From Kitasatospora acidiphila (GTDB taxonomy: Bacteria > Actinomycetota > Actinomycetes > Streptomycetales > Streptomycetaceae): 64,000 nucleotides of DNA. The position numbers and the translations under genes are program-made. The notes under the pieces were generated by a model. That model had not been told where the DNA came from. It did not search any database and saw only the letters and a program-made list of their open reading frames with translations. Position 1 is the stretch's first letter; each line of letters opens with the position of its first letter. Below are positions 36,083 to 45,295 of this stretch, in pieces. The stretch is from contig NZ_VIGB01000003.1 of NCBI RefSeq assembly GCF_006636205.1, forward strand, positions 2,728,001-2,792,000. The letters run 5' to 3'.

Positions 36083-38932
36083 ATGGGAACCAGCAGGTCG
36101 GCAGCAACTCTGGTCGGCCGGGCGGCCGAGTCAGCACAGCTCGGTACGGTGTTGTCCACCGCCCTGACTGGTTCCGGCCGAGCAGTGATGGTGTGCGGGG
36201 AAGCCGGGATCGGGAAATCCGCGCTTCTGACGGCGTGCGCTGATCAAGCGGAGCGGGCGGGTTTCACGGTGCTCTGGGGCTCGGCGAATGAAATTGAGCA
36301 GCAGTTCCCGCTGTGGCCATTTCTGGAGCTGCTCAGGACCGGCAATTCATCCGCCGGCCGGTTGCGCCAGGAGTATCGAGCGGCCGTAGCAGCGCTACGA
36401 CAGCACAGCGCCGGCGCGATGGCGGATCCGGTACCGGCCGTGGCAGAACGACTGTTTCAGGCAGTGGAGCGCCAATGCGCCAGCGGTCCGGTGCTCTTGG
36501 TCCTGGATGACTTTCAGTGGGCGGACGAGATGTCAGCGGCGCTCTGGATACGACTGGCGCGCCAAGCGGAGCAGTTGCCGCTGGTCATGGCAGCGGCTGT
36601 GCGCTCCGGCGCCGGCGAGGGTGAAGTGAGCGCCGTCCTTCGCGGATTGGAACGCACTAGCGGCCTGACCATCCGTCTTGGGCCCCTGTCCGACTGCGCG
36701 GCGATGGCGCTCGCAGACAACCAGCTGACAGGTCCTGCTGCTCCGTCGCTGGTACGGGAGCTCAGCCGGGCCGGCGGTAATCCCCTGCACCTCACCGAGT
36801 TGCTGACGCTGCTCCGTGAGAACGACGCGTTGGCCAAGGGCCCGCACGGGCTCGAAGTCAGGCCGGGACACCGTGGCCTGCCGCTGGGAGCGACGATTGC
36901 CGATCGCATCCAGCACCTCTCCGCGGAGCTTCGCGAGGTACTCGGAATCGCGGCTGTGCTGGGGGCCGAGTTCCAGCTCATGGACCTTTCGACCGTCTCA
37001 GGCCGGCCGCTGATCGCTCTTCTGCCCCTCGTGGACGAAGCCCTGGCTGCGGCACTGCTCGTTCCCGCGAGCGAGCGGCTGAGCTTTCGGCACCATCTGA
37101 TCTGGCAGGCATTCGCGGACACCATCCCAGCCACGCTGCGTGGGGTTCTGCACAGGCAGGCGGCCGAGGCGCTCGCCCGGACCGGCGCGCCACGTGAGCA
37201 AGTGGCGTCGCAACTGCTCCAAGCCGACGATGCGGGCAGCGATGCGTGGGCGGTCGGTTGGACCGCAGACCATGCCCGGGAGCTGGTCGATCGCTCTCCC
37301 GCGGTCGCAGTGGGGTTGCTGGCGCGTGCCGTCACTGCGGGATTGCCGGCAGTGGACCTCACGGCGCTGCGACTGCGTACGGTCGAGGCCCTCGTCTCCT
37401 CGGCCAGGCTCGTAGAGGCCGAGGCGCTTGCGCGAGAGGTCCTGGCCGAAGGCTCCATCGAGCCTGACCACGCGGCCGAAGCGTCCTGGCTGCTCGCTCG
37501 TGCACTCCACGCGCAGGCCCCGAGCGGCGGCGGCTTGAATGACGCGGCCGAAGTCGTCGCCGCCACCAAGATCGATGGCATGAGCGAGCGGTGCACGGCT
37601 CGGCTGCTCGCCGAGAGCGCTTTCCATCTGTTCCGGTCGGGCCGGCCCGGCGAGGCGATCGAAGCAGCCGCCCAGGCCGTGATCAGCGGCGAACGCTCTG
37701 GCGAGAGCTTCGCCCTGGCCTACGCACGCTGGATGCAGGCGGTGATAGCTCGGGTCCATGATGACAACCCTGCTGCTGCGCTGGAACTCAGCACACGGGG
37801 ACTGGCGCTGTGCGCAGACGGTACTCAACCACGGATCGAGCGGTTGATCCGGACCCAACGGGTCATCATCATGGGCGTCCTGGACGAGCTCGTTGAAGCC
37901 GAACACGAAATCACGGAGATCCGTCTGGTCAGCGACCGGCTGGCGGTCCCGGACTTGGGGGCGACCACAGCCATCGCCGCTCACCGCTTCAGGAGGGGGC
38001 AGTGGGATGACGCCCTGGTCGAGCTTGATCACCTGAATGGGAACGGACACGGACAGGTGGCTGTCCTGTCACGTGGCCTGACCGCGCTGGTGGCTGCCCA
38101 TCGCGACGACAGGACAACCTCCGAGGCGCAGCTGCGCCTGATGCGCGATCACCGTTTGGAAACTCCGGCCGACCATGAGACCGCACAGTGGTTGCTGATG
38201 GCACGCTCCGTCGCTGCCGAACGATCCGGGCTCGCGGATCAGGCGCTTGCGGCGCTGCGTCCCGTCCTCGACCCGCAGATCGCGGCCTTCCTGGCGGACC
38301 CCTGCGACTGGCTTCCGATCATTGTGCGGCTGGCTCTGGCAAGCGGCGATCGCGCTACGGCCGAAGCTGCCGCGGCTGTCCGGCCGCCGGGCCCGCCCGA
38401 GCCGAGCACCGCCTACCGGCACCACACGGCCGTGCACTGCGCCGGCCTTCTGGCAGGTGACCCTGCCGCACTCGTCACCGCCGCGGACTACTACGCGTCC
38501 TCCTCCCGCCCGTTGCGGCAGGCCAACGCGCTGGAGGATGCGGCGGAACTGTTGGCCGCCCAAGGATCGCCGATCGAAGCCAAGCGCCGACTGGACGATG
38601 CCGTGGCCGCGTACACGGGTCTTGGTGCAGTCTGGGACGTCCGGCGTGCCCGAGCAAGGCTGCGCGCCCGTGGGATTCGGCAAGGGGCCCGTGGCCCCCG
38701 CGTAAGGGCAACCTCCGGCTGGGCCAGCCTGACAGCGACCGAGCTGCGGGTCGCCCACCTGGTCGCCGTCGGCCGGTCCAATCCGGAGATCGCCGCCGAA
38801 CTGCTGCTTTCCGCCCGCACCGTCCAGAGCCATGTCTCGCGCATCCTGGCCAAGCTCTCGTTCAGGTCAAGGGTGGAGATCGCCGGCGAGGCCGCGAAAC
38901 GGGGGCTCACCGCAGGGGGGATGACTCCCTGA
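36083..38932 (+). CDS. LAL-type LuxR family transcriptional regulator
   Basis: 949 residues from ATG 36083 (a GTG at 36065 is a possible alternative). Walker A MVCGEAGIGKSALL near residue 34, Walker B LLVLDDFQWADE, then a long helical repeat region and a C-terminal LuxR helix-turn-helix (LTATELRVAHLVAVGRSNPEIAAELL, VQSHVSRILAKLSFRSRVEIA). It shares overall layout with the divergent LAL gene but the sequences differ widely. Its last 26 bases overlap the end of the convergent aminotransferase gene. Confidence 0.92.
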   Translation: MGTSRSAATLVGRAAESAQLGTVLSTALTGSGRAVMVCGEAGIGKSALLTACADQAERAGFTVLWGSANEIEQQFPLWPFLELLRTGNSSAGRLRQEYRAAVAALRQHSAGAMADPVPAVAERLFQAVERQCASGPVLLVLDDFQWADEMSAALWIRLARQAEQLPLVMAAAVRSGAGEGEVSAVLRGLERTSGLTIRLGPLSDCAAMALADNQLTGPAAPSLVRELSRAGGNPLHLTELLTLLRENDALAKGPHGLEVRPGHRGLPLGATIADRIQHLSAELREVLGIAAVLGAEFQLMDLSTVSGRPLIALLPLVDEALAAALLVPASERLSFRHHLIWQAFADTIPATLRGVLHRQAAEALARTGAPREQVASQLLQADDAGSDAWAVGWTADHARELVDRSPAVAVGLLARAVTAGLPAVDLTALRLRTVEALVSSARLVEAEALAREVLAEGSIEPDHAAEASWLLARALHAQAPSGGGLNDAAEVVAATKIDGMSERCTARLLAESAFHLFRSGRPGEAIEAAAQAVISGERSGESFALAYARWMQAVIARVHDDNPAAALELSTRGLALCADGTQPRIERLIRTQRVIIMGVLDELVEAEHEITEIRLVSDRLAVPDLGATTAIAAHRFRRGQWDDALVELDHLNGNGHGQVAVLSRGLTALVAAHRDDRTTSEAQLRLMRDHRLETPADHETAQWLLMARSVAAERSGLADQALAALRPVLDPQIAAFLADPCDWLPIIVRLALASGDRATAEAAAAVRPPGPPEPSTAYRHHTAVHCAGLLAGDPAALVTAADYYASSSRPLRQANALEDAAELLAAQGSPIEAKRRLDDAVAAYTGLGAVWDVRRARARLRARGIRQGARGPRVRATSGWASLTATELRVAHLVAVGRSNPEIAAELLLSARTVQSHVSRILAKLSFRSRVEIAGEAAKRGLTAGGMTP

Positions 38933-40844
38933 CGGTGTTGGCTCGCGCATCCGTGCCATCGGGGTGTGTCTGCAGGCAGGCCTCGGCAATGGCGAAGTGA
39001 CGGAGGGCCTCGAAGCCTTCAGGCAGGTCGAGGTGGCCTTCGGCAATTCCTCTGGGACGTTTGGCGACGAGGCGACGTGCGTGGGCGAGGTAGCCCGCCA
39101 GGGCCTCCTCACCGTGGCGGGCAGGTGTGTTGGCGTTCCAGTCAGGGCCGTCCAGGGTGTAGAAGCGGAAGTCGGCCAGGCTCAACGGGGCTTCCACCGG
39201 GCCGCCCTCGTGACGCCAGAGGCCGGTGCCCGGAGCGAAGCGATAGTCGGGAAGCAGGCGATAGCCGTCCGTGGCTATGAAATCGACCGCCTCGATGATG
39301 AAGTCCCGGACGGTGTCGGACATGAAGTACGGAAAGCTGACTCGCGTCCAGCCGGGCTTGATGCCTTCGTGCCCGTGTGTCACGATCTCGTCACGCAGCG
39401 CCGCCGAATGGTCTCCGTCGATGTTCAGCAGACGGTGCCCGTACGGGCCGGCGCAGGAGCAGCCGCCGCGGGCCTGGATGCCGAACAGGTCGTTGAGCAG
39501 GGCGACCACGAAGTTGTGGTGGAGATAGCGGTCGCCGTGTCGGATCAGGAACGAGACGACTGGCAGGCGTGGCACGTGGGTGGCGCCGAGGATGACGATG
39601 TTCGGGTTGTTCTGCCAGCGGGCCAGGACCGCGTTCCAGGATCGCTCCTCCCTGGTGTGGATCAGCTCGGTACCGACCATCTCCTTGACCCCGAAGGCGA
39701 GGCCGGCGCGGATCGACTCGACGATGGCTGGAGTGCCGCCTTCTTCCCGGGCGACCACGTCGTCGAGGTAGTACTGGTGCTGGGGGTCGACGAAGGCCAC
39801 GGTGCCGCCGCCCGGCATGGTGGGTACCCGATTGCGGACGAGGCTCCGCCGAACGATGAGCACTCCCGGAGACTGCGGGCCTCCGACGAACTTGTGGGGC
39901 GACAGGAAGACGGCGTCCTTGTGATCGATGCGGCCTGGTGCCGACTCGGTGACACGGATCGGCACGTACGGCCCAGCCGTGGCGAAGTCCCAGAAGGACA
40001 GCGCCCCGTGAGCGTGCAACAGGGAGGCGATGCGGTCGGTGTCGGTGAGGATGCCGGTCACATTGGAAGCTGCCGAGAAGCTGCCGATGCGTAGTGGCCG
40101 GTCCGCGTAGCGGCCGAGTTGGGTGCGCAGATCGTCCTCGTCGATCTGACCGTTCGAATCCATCTTGATGACCACGACATCGGCGATCGACTCCCGCCAG
40201 GGCAGTTCGTTCGAGTGATGTTCGTAGGGGCCGACGAAGACGACCGGCCGCTGGTGCTCTGCGATGGCGTGCGCCGGACCGTGCTGTTCGGCCAGCCCGA
40301 CCGGGCTCTGCAGCTCCAGAAGGCCGACGAGCTTGTTCACGGCGGCTGTGGTCCCCGAACCGCAGAAGAGCACGACGTGGTCGTCGGTGCCGCCGACCGC
40401 GCGGTGGATGAGCTGGCGAGCATCCTCGCGCAAGCGGGATGTCTGCAGCCCGGTGGCGGAGCTCTCCGTATGTGTGTTGGCGTACTGGGGGAGGACCGTC
40501 GTGCGGAGCCAGTCCTCGATGAAGTCCAGCGAACGCCCGGAGGCCGTGTAGTCGGCATAGGTGATGCGCCGCGGCCCGTAGGGACCCGGCAGCACGTCGC
40601 CGTCACCGATGAGGCCGCGCCGGATCCGGGCCAGCCGCGCCGTGGCAGCGCCCGATTGCGCCTGCGCGTCCGACCGGCCGGAAGCTGCGGACTCTGCCGC
40701 TCGTTTCCCGCCCGAGGCGTCCGGGACCGTGGCCGACATGCTTCGGCGGGACTGGCGGAGCAGCCGCAACGGTTTCCTGAGGGTCGCAAGCACAGCATTC
40801 TCTTTCGCGGGAGGCTTTGGGAAGGTTTTCGGTCGAAGGTTCAC
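38907..40844 (-). CDS. class V aminotransferase / cysteine desulfurase-like PLP enzyme
   Basis: The maximal frame is 645 residues from a GTG at 40844; starts at 40793 (GTG) or 40739 (ATG) are equally plausible because the first 60 residues are unconserved and no start has a clear binding site. PLP-fold signatures: VLFCGSGTTAAVNKLVGLL, SNVTGILTDTDRIA, FWDFATAGPYVPI and the Schiff-base lysine in AVFLSPHKFVGGP. A CSCAGPYGHRLL segment carries a Cys pair near residue 460. Which amino substrate it uses, or whether it releases sulfur, is unknown. Lies between a LAL regulator and an MMPL transporter. Confidence 0.87.
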   Translation of the reverse strand: MNLRPKTFPKPPAKENAVLATLRKPLRLLRQSRRSMSATVPDASGGKRAAESAASGRSDAQAQSGAATARLARIRRGLIGDGDVLPGPYGPRRITYADYTASGRSLDFIEDWLRTTVLPQYANTHTESSATGLQTSRLREDARQLIHRAVGGTDDHVVLFCGSGTTAAVNKLVGLLELQSPVGLAEQHGPAHAIAEHQRPVVFVGPYEHHSNELPWRESIADVVVIKMDSNGQIDEDDLRTQLGRYADRPLRIGSFSAASNVTGILTDTDRIASLLHAHGALSFWDFATAGPYVPIRVTESAPGRIDHKDAVFLSPHKFVGGPQSPGVLIVRRSLVRNRVPTMPGGGTVAFVDPQHQYYLDDVVAREEGGTPAIVESIRAGLAFGVKEMVGTELIHTREERSWNAVLARWQNNPNIVILGATHVPRLPVVSFLIRHGDRYLHHNFVVALLNDLFGIQARGGCSCAGPYGHRLLNIDGDHSAALRDEIVTHGHEGIKPGWTRVSFPYFMSDTVRDFIIEAVDFIATDGYRLLPDYRFAPGTGLWRHEGGPVEAPLSLADFRFYTLDGPDWNANTPARHGEEALAGYLAHARRLVAKRPRGIAEGHLDLPEGFEALRHFAIAEACLQTHPDGTDARANTVRESSPLR

Positions 40845-40961
40845 GTGGTCGTGCGATTGCGCACAGTCCGCGCGGCGCCGCGGCGTTCGGCGGTGGTCCT
40901 GACGAATGCCGGCTTGCCGGGCAACGACGGTGCGGCGCCGAAGGTCCGGGGTGCCTCGGCG

Positions 40962-43172
40962 TCAGTCGTGGGAGAACCGGAGGGTCGGCAGGAGCCTGCT
41001 GAGCCAGGCCGGAGTCCACCAAGCGGCGCGTCCGGTCAGCCGGAGCAGGACGGGCAGCAGGACCAGGCGGACCAGGGTCGCGTCGAGCAGGACTGCCAGA
41101 CCCAGGACGATGCCCATCTCCTTGGGGGGCAGCGGGCCGGAGAGCGCGAAGGTGAAGAAGACCGCGACCATCACGGCGGCGGCCGCGAAGACGACCCGGC
41201 CCGAGTGTGCCAGGGCGCCGATCACGGCCTCGCGCGGGTTACCGGTGCGTTCGTAGTGCTCCTTGGCCGAGGCGAGGAGGAAGACGGTGTAGTCCATCGC
41301 GATCGCGAAGATCATGGCGAAGAAGAAGACCGGTGCCCACCCGTCAAGGAAACCCTGTGCGGTGAACCCGATCAGCCCTGCCCCGTGCCCGTCCTGGAAG
41401 ACGAGGCGGGCAGCACCGAAGGCGGCCGCCGTGGCGAGCAGGTTGGTGACTGTGCCGATCAGGGCAACCAGCGGCGCCTGCAGCGCAAGCAGGAGCAGGA
41501 CGAAACCGAGCGCCAGAATGACTCCGACGACCAGCGGGGTCTTGGCGTCCAGGACGGCCTGCAGGTCGAGGTTCTCGACGACGGCGCCACCGACCAGTGC
41601 CTGCCCGGGAAGATGCCTGCGCAGTTCGGCAACGGTCGTCTTCAGGGCGGGGTCTGAGGGATCGACGGCTGCAACGGCCTGGACGAGCGCGAAGCCGGAC
41701 CGGTCGGCCGCGTTCGCCGTCGGCATCACGGCGGCGATCCCCGGGGTGCTCCTGAGGACGGCGACGGCAGCCTCGGCCTGGGCGAGGGGCACCACGATCT
41801 GAAGGGCGCCGGGAGCCCCGGCACCGAAGGCCTTCTGGACGGCAACGTAGCCCGTTCGAGCGGAGGAGTCCGTGGGGATGACGGTGATGGACGGCATGGC
41901 GGTCCGGAGCCCGACCACCGGAACGGCGAGTGCCAGCAGAACCATCACGGCGGGGACGCCGTACCGCAGCGGGTGTCGCCACAGACGTTCGGCCCAGCCG
42001 GCGAAGCGGGGCGAGCCTGCGGCGTCCTGGGGACGGGCGAACGGCAGAGCCGCCGCGTTGACCCGGACTCCGAGGCTTCCGAGAACGGCGGGCAGCAGCG
42101 TGAGGGTCGCAGCCAGGACGAACGTGACCGCGATCATGATGCCCAGCGCCATGGACCGAAAGGCGGGTGCCGGGACGAGCAGGACCGCGGAAAGGCTGAC
42201 CAGGACCGTGGCACCGGACAGCGCGACGGCCTTACCCGCAGTGTCCATGGTTTCGCCGACGGCGCGCCGGGCGTCGCCGTGGCGAGCGAGCGCCCCACGG
42301 AACCGTACGACGATGAACAGGGCGTAGTCGATGCCCAGGGCGAGGGCGAACATCATCGCGAAGTTCATCGCCCAGATGGACGTCGGCGTCAGGTGATTGA
42401 GCAGCACCAGTGCACCGGCCGAGGCTGCCAGTCCTGCCATGGTCAGCAGCAGCGGGAGCCCGGCGGCGATCAGCGAGCCGAAAGCAAGCACCAGGATTGC
42501 GAGGGTCACCGGCCACGACAACATCTCCGACTGCATCATCGCATCGTGGTTGGCGGCGTTGAAGTCGCTCCACAGGACGGACGCGCCTGTGGCGCTCACC
42601 TCGATACCCGCCCCGGACAGTGCCCTGAGCGGACCCTTCAGGTCGTCTGCCGCACGGACCATGGCGTTGGTGTCGGCCTTCGCGCCGGCCAACACGACTG
42701 CGGTGCGCCCGTCACGACTGATCGTGGCGCCGGGCTGAGGCGATACCACCTCGCCGATTCGCGGGTCGGTCTTCAGAAGCGCTGTCGCCCGGTCGACGAC
42801 CTGCTGAACGGCGGGGTCGGTCACCGGTCGGTCAGCGGCGATGACGATCTGAAGAGCCGAGGAGGCGTTGCCGTCGAAGTGCTGCTGAGCGAGCTCGCGG
42901 ACGCGAACCGACTCCGAACCGTTGGCCTGCCAGCCGGCGCCGGCCAGCGAGGAGGTCACCTGCGGGGCGAAGGAGCCGAGCCCGGCGACCACGACGAGCC
43001 AGAGCACGCTCACCAGCCGCAGGCGGCCCGCAGCCCAGAGGCCGAGCCGACCCAAAAGGCCTGACGGTTCGCCTTGTTCGGGATGACGGCTCGCCCGCCC
43101 GCCCTCCGTCGTACGAGGAGAGGGGTTCGCCCGGCCGTCGTGCGGAACCAGACTGTGATCGGTTTTCGTCAT
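40962..43172 (-). CDS. MMPL family transporter
   Basis: 736 residues from ATG 43172. RND-superfamily layout: an N-terminal helix (LVSVLWLVVVAGLGSF), a large extracytoplasmic loop, a helical bundle with the proton-relay segment MMFALALGIDYALFIVVRFR, a second loop, and a second bundle with FAMIFAIAMDYTVFLLASAKEHYERTG. Mycobacterial and streptomycete MMPL proteins export lipids or drug-like metabolites. 106 bases downstream of an ECF sigma factor on the same strand, so they may be co-transcribed. Confidence 0.93.
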   Translation of the reverse strand: MTKTDHSLVPHDGRANPSPRTTEGGRASRHPEQGEPSGLLGRLGLWAAGRLRLVSVLWLVVVAGLGSFAPQVTSSLAGAGWQANGSESVRVRELAQQHFDGNASSALQIVIAADRPVTDPAVQQVVDRATALLKTDPRIGEVVSPQPGATISRDGRTAVVLAGAKADTNAMVRAADDLKGPLRALSGAGIEVSATGASVLWSDFNAANHDAMMQSEMLSWPVTLAILVLAFGSLIAAGLPLLLTMAGLAASAGALVLLNHLTPTSIWAMNFAMMFALALGIDYALFIVVRFRGALARHGDARRAVGETMDTAGKAVALSGATVLVSLSAVLLVPAPAFRSMALGIMIAVTFVLAATLTLLPAVLGSLGVRVNAAALPFARPQDAAGSPRFAGWAERLWRHPLRYGVPAVMVLLALAVPVVGLRTAMPSITVIPTDSSARTGYVAVQKAFGAGAPGALQIVVPLAQAEAAVAVLRSTPGIAAVMPTANAADRSGFALVQAVAAVDPSDPALKTTVAELRRHLPGQALVGGAVVENLDLQAVLDAKTPLVVGVILALGFVLLLLALQAPLVALIGTVTNLLATAAAFGAARLVFQDGHGAGLIGFTAQGFLDGWAPVFFFAMIFAIAMDYTVFLLASAKEHYERTGNPREAVIGALAHSGRVVFAAAAVMVAVFFTFALSGPLPPKEMGIVLGLAVLLDATLVRLVLLPVLLRLTGRAAWWTPAWLSRLLPTLRFSHD

Positions 43173-43278
43173 GGGGGACCTCGGTTGATGGCAGCCGGAA
43201 GCAGCTGCGGGCAGGCGTAGTTCTTGTCGCGACCTCGGGCGTCCCTGATGTCCAGTGGCACCGGACGCATCGCGTCGG

Positions 43279-43857
43279 CTACTTGACCAGCTGGTGCTCT
43301 CGCAGGGTCGACCGAAGCGAGCGGAGCGCGTAGTGGCACCGGGATTTGACGGTGCCGGGGGGCACACCGAGGATCTCGGCGGCGGCGTTGACGGAATGCT
43401 CCTCGAAGTAGATCTGGGTTACCACGGCGCGATGCTGATCGCTCAAGGACGCCAGCGCCGAGCGAACCGACCAGCTCGTCAGGAGCAGGTCGATCTCGTT
43501 TGCGGCCGCGCTCTCGTTGAAGACCATGTCGAGGTCGTCGGAGCCGACCTCGACAGGTCTGTGCCTGCGTGAGCGCAGGTGGTCGATGAGCAGGTTCCTG
43601 GCCACCCGGTAGAGCCACGGCAGTGCCGATTGGCGGTCGGCGGACAGGATCTCAGGATGGTGCAACGCCCGTAGAAAGGTCTCCTGCGTGAGGTCCTCGG
43701 CCAGCTGCGGATCCCCGAACGTTCGCTTGGCGAGGTAGGACAGGACCGCAGTGCGGTGCATGGCGCTCAGCCTGCGGAACTGGACCTCGGACATCCGGCC
43801 ATGGTCGGTCGGGGAGTCGTTCACCGGAGTCGGCCCGCTCGTAATGAGCGTTCTCAT
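43279..43857 (-). CDS. ECF-type RNA polymerase sigma factor
   Basis: About 192 residues from ATG 43857, which has AAGGA 6 bases upstream; the frame stays open upstream to 43956. Region 2 is seen in FGDPQLAEDLTQETFLRALHHPE, followed by LPWLYRVARNLLIDHLRSRR. Region 4 is in LASLSDQHRAVVTQIYFEEHS and AAEILGVPPGTVKSRCHYALRSLR. No anti-sigma factor (zinc-binding HxxxCxxC membrane protein) is adjacent, which is unusual for ECF genes. The MMPL gene follows in the same direction. Confidence 0.92.
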   Translation of the reverse strand: MRTLITSGPTPVNDSPTDHGRMSEVQFRRLSAMHRTAVLSYLAKRTFGDPQLAEDLTQETFLRALHHPEILSADRQSALPWLYRVARNLLIDHLRSRRHRPVEVGSDDLDMVFNESAAANEIDLLLTSWSVRSALASLSDQHRAVVTQIYFEEHSVNAAAEILGVPPGTVKSRCHYALRSLRSTLREHQLVK

Positions 43858-44402
43858 GCGCATCCTTGCGAGTTCGATGAGGGACAGCTGTGCCGGTCGG
43901 GCCGACCATCGAAGTTTGCAGGGATGGAAAGAAGGGAACATCCGCCGACTAAGCACGTTTGGACAGCCCGTCGGCGGGCGGGTTGGGACGCGTAGTCAGC
44001 GGTCCGACTCGAAACCGGTCACGGTGGCAGCGCTACTCAAGACCGACGGATGACAAACAGGGGAACGCCACTCCCGGTCGGCGTGAGCCGAGCGTTGCAG
44101 CACGTGTCGACCTCCCTCGGGCGAGCCCCTGACCTGCAGATATGTGGCAGACGGCGGATATCTCACACGCGAAGGCGGCTGAAACGGGCGGCTGAATCCC
44201 GTTGAGTGCGGCGGGGCGGCTCTCCGCCGGGATGCTGCCCCCGCTGTCGGCGGCAGGCACAGGCCCGCGAGCCGGCCCTCGTAGCGGTTTCCGATCTTGT
44301 CGGCAATGCCTCCGGACGGTGGCATGCGAGGGCCGCGGCTCTCTCGGTCGGTGAGGCGCCCACAACCCCGGCTGCCTGCTCCGGATCGGTGAGGACGTGT
44401 CG
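43858..44402. other. 545-bp stretch without a recognised gene
   Basis: It lies between the ECF sigma gene start and ung copy C. I see only short GC-rich frames with no family features. The part next to the sigma gene must contain its promoter. The left-over sequence near 44130-44390 may be degraded coding DNA, but nothing could be identified. Confidence 0.5.
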
Positions 44403-44972
44403 TCAGGGCAGTCGCCAGTCCACGGGCTGCGCGCCCTGCTTGACCAGCAGGTCGTTCGCCCGGCTGAACGGCCGGGAGCCGAAGAACCCGCGGTGAGGGG
44501 ACATCGGGCTCGGCTGAGCCGACTCGATCGCCGGCACCTGCCCGAGCAGCGGGCGCAGGTTGCGAGCGTCGCGGCCCCAGAGGATCGCCACCAGCGGGCC
44601 GCCCCGGGCGCACCAGAGCGCGGATCGCCTGCTCGGTGACCTCCTCCCAACCCTTGCCCCGGTGCGCTGTCGGCTTGCCGGGCGTGGTGGTGAGCAGCAG
44701 CACCCCCTGCGGGGTCCAGGGGGTGAGGTCACCGTTGCTGGGCGGCGGACACCCGAGGTCCTGGCCCATCTCCCGGTAGATGTTGACCAGCCTGCCAGGA
44801 AGGTTCCGCACCTGCGGGTCGACCGCGAGGCTCAAACCAATCGCCATCCCCGGAGTGGGTACGGATCCTGACCAACCAGCAGGACCCGCACCTCGTCGAA
44901 CGGCTGCTGGAACGCCCGCAGAATATTCGCCCCGACAGGCAGGTACGTCCGCCCCGCGGCAACCTCCGCACG
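44403..44972 (-). pseudogene. uracil-DNA glycosylase, decayed copy C
   Basis: It keeps most of UNG from [21 protein letters not shown] through the VGQDPYP catalytic motif to PVDWRLP and TGA. It lacks the first about 30 residues. There is a frame change right after GQDPYP, a 12-base in-frame loss where intact ung has [13 protein letters not shown] (here LLTTTPGKP), and another frame change in RALV/ARGGP. Many substitutions separate it from the intact gene, so it is an older or foreign copy, not a recent duplicate. Confidence 0.9.
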
Positions 44973-45117
44973 CACTATCCGGATCCACCTGCGGCTGGCA
45001 GAGCTGATCGCCACCCGCGACGCCCAGGCCGAGCAGGTGGCTCGCGAAATGCTCAGCCACACCGTGACCGCCATGACCTACGCCGCCACCGACCAGGAGC
45101 AGAAGGTGGCCTCGTGA
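44973..45117 (+). pseudogene. GntR/FCD-type regulator, C-terminal fragment
   Basis: The frame reads [30 protein letters not shown] and ends at TGA 45117. The pattern of a helix with ARD-A-A-E followed by MxxH resembles the last helices of FCD-domain GntR regulators. Everything upstream is cut off where ung copy C begins at about 44972. Its TGA overlaps the GTG of the desaturase fragment, so the two were once one operon. Confidence 0.5.
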
Positions 45118-45260
45118 TAGCCACCGTCCTCTACGCGGTACCCGTGTTCCTCCTGCTGCTGATCCTCGAAGTGATGTCCTACCACTTCCTGCCCGACGAC
45201 GAACGTGGCTACGAGGCCCGCGACACCGCCACCAGCCTGTCCATGGGCATCGGAAGCCTG
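45114..45260 (+). pseudogene. sterol desaturase / fatty acid hydroxylase family, N-terminal fragment
   Basis: From GTG 45114 the product begins [40 protein letters not shown], which matches the N-terminus of bacterial sterol-desaturase-like membrane proteins (first helix, then the RDTAASLxMG segment). After about residue 48 the family match ends and the frame stops at 45299, inside the 3' end of the intact ung. All His-box motifs of the enzyme are missing. Confidence 0.7.
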
Positions 45261-45295
45261 CGCGGGGCTACGGACCGGCAGTGGAAACGGCCGAG

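Noticed and set aside
31564..43857. LAL regulators as part of a polyketide or peptide gene cluster
   Set aside because: No PKS, NRPS, terpene or RiPP biosynthetic genes lie in the block; only one PLP enzyme and exporters.
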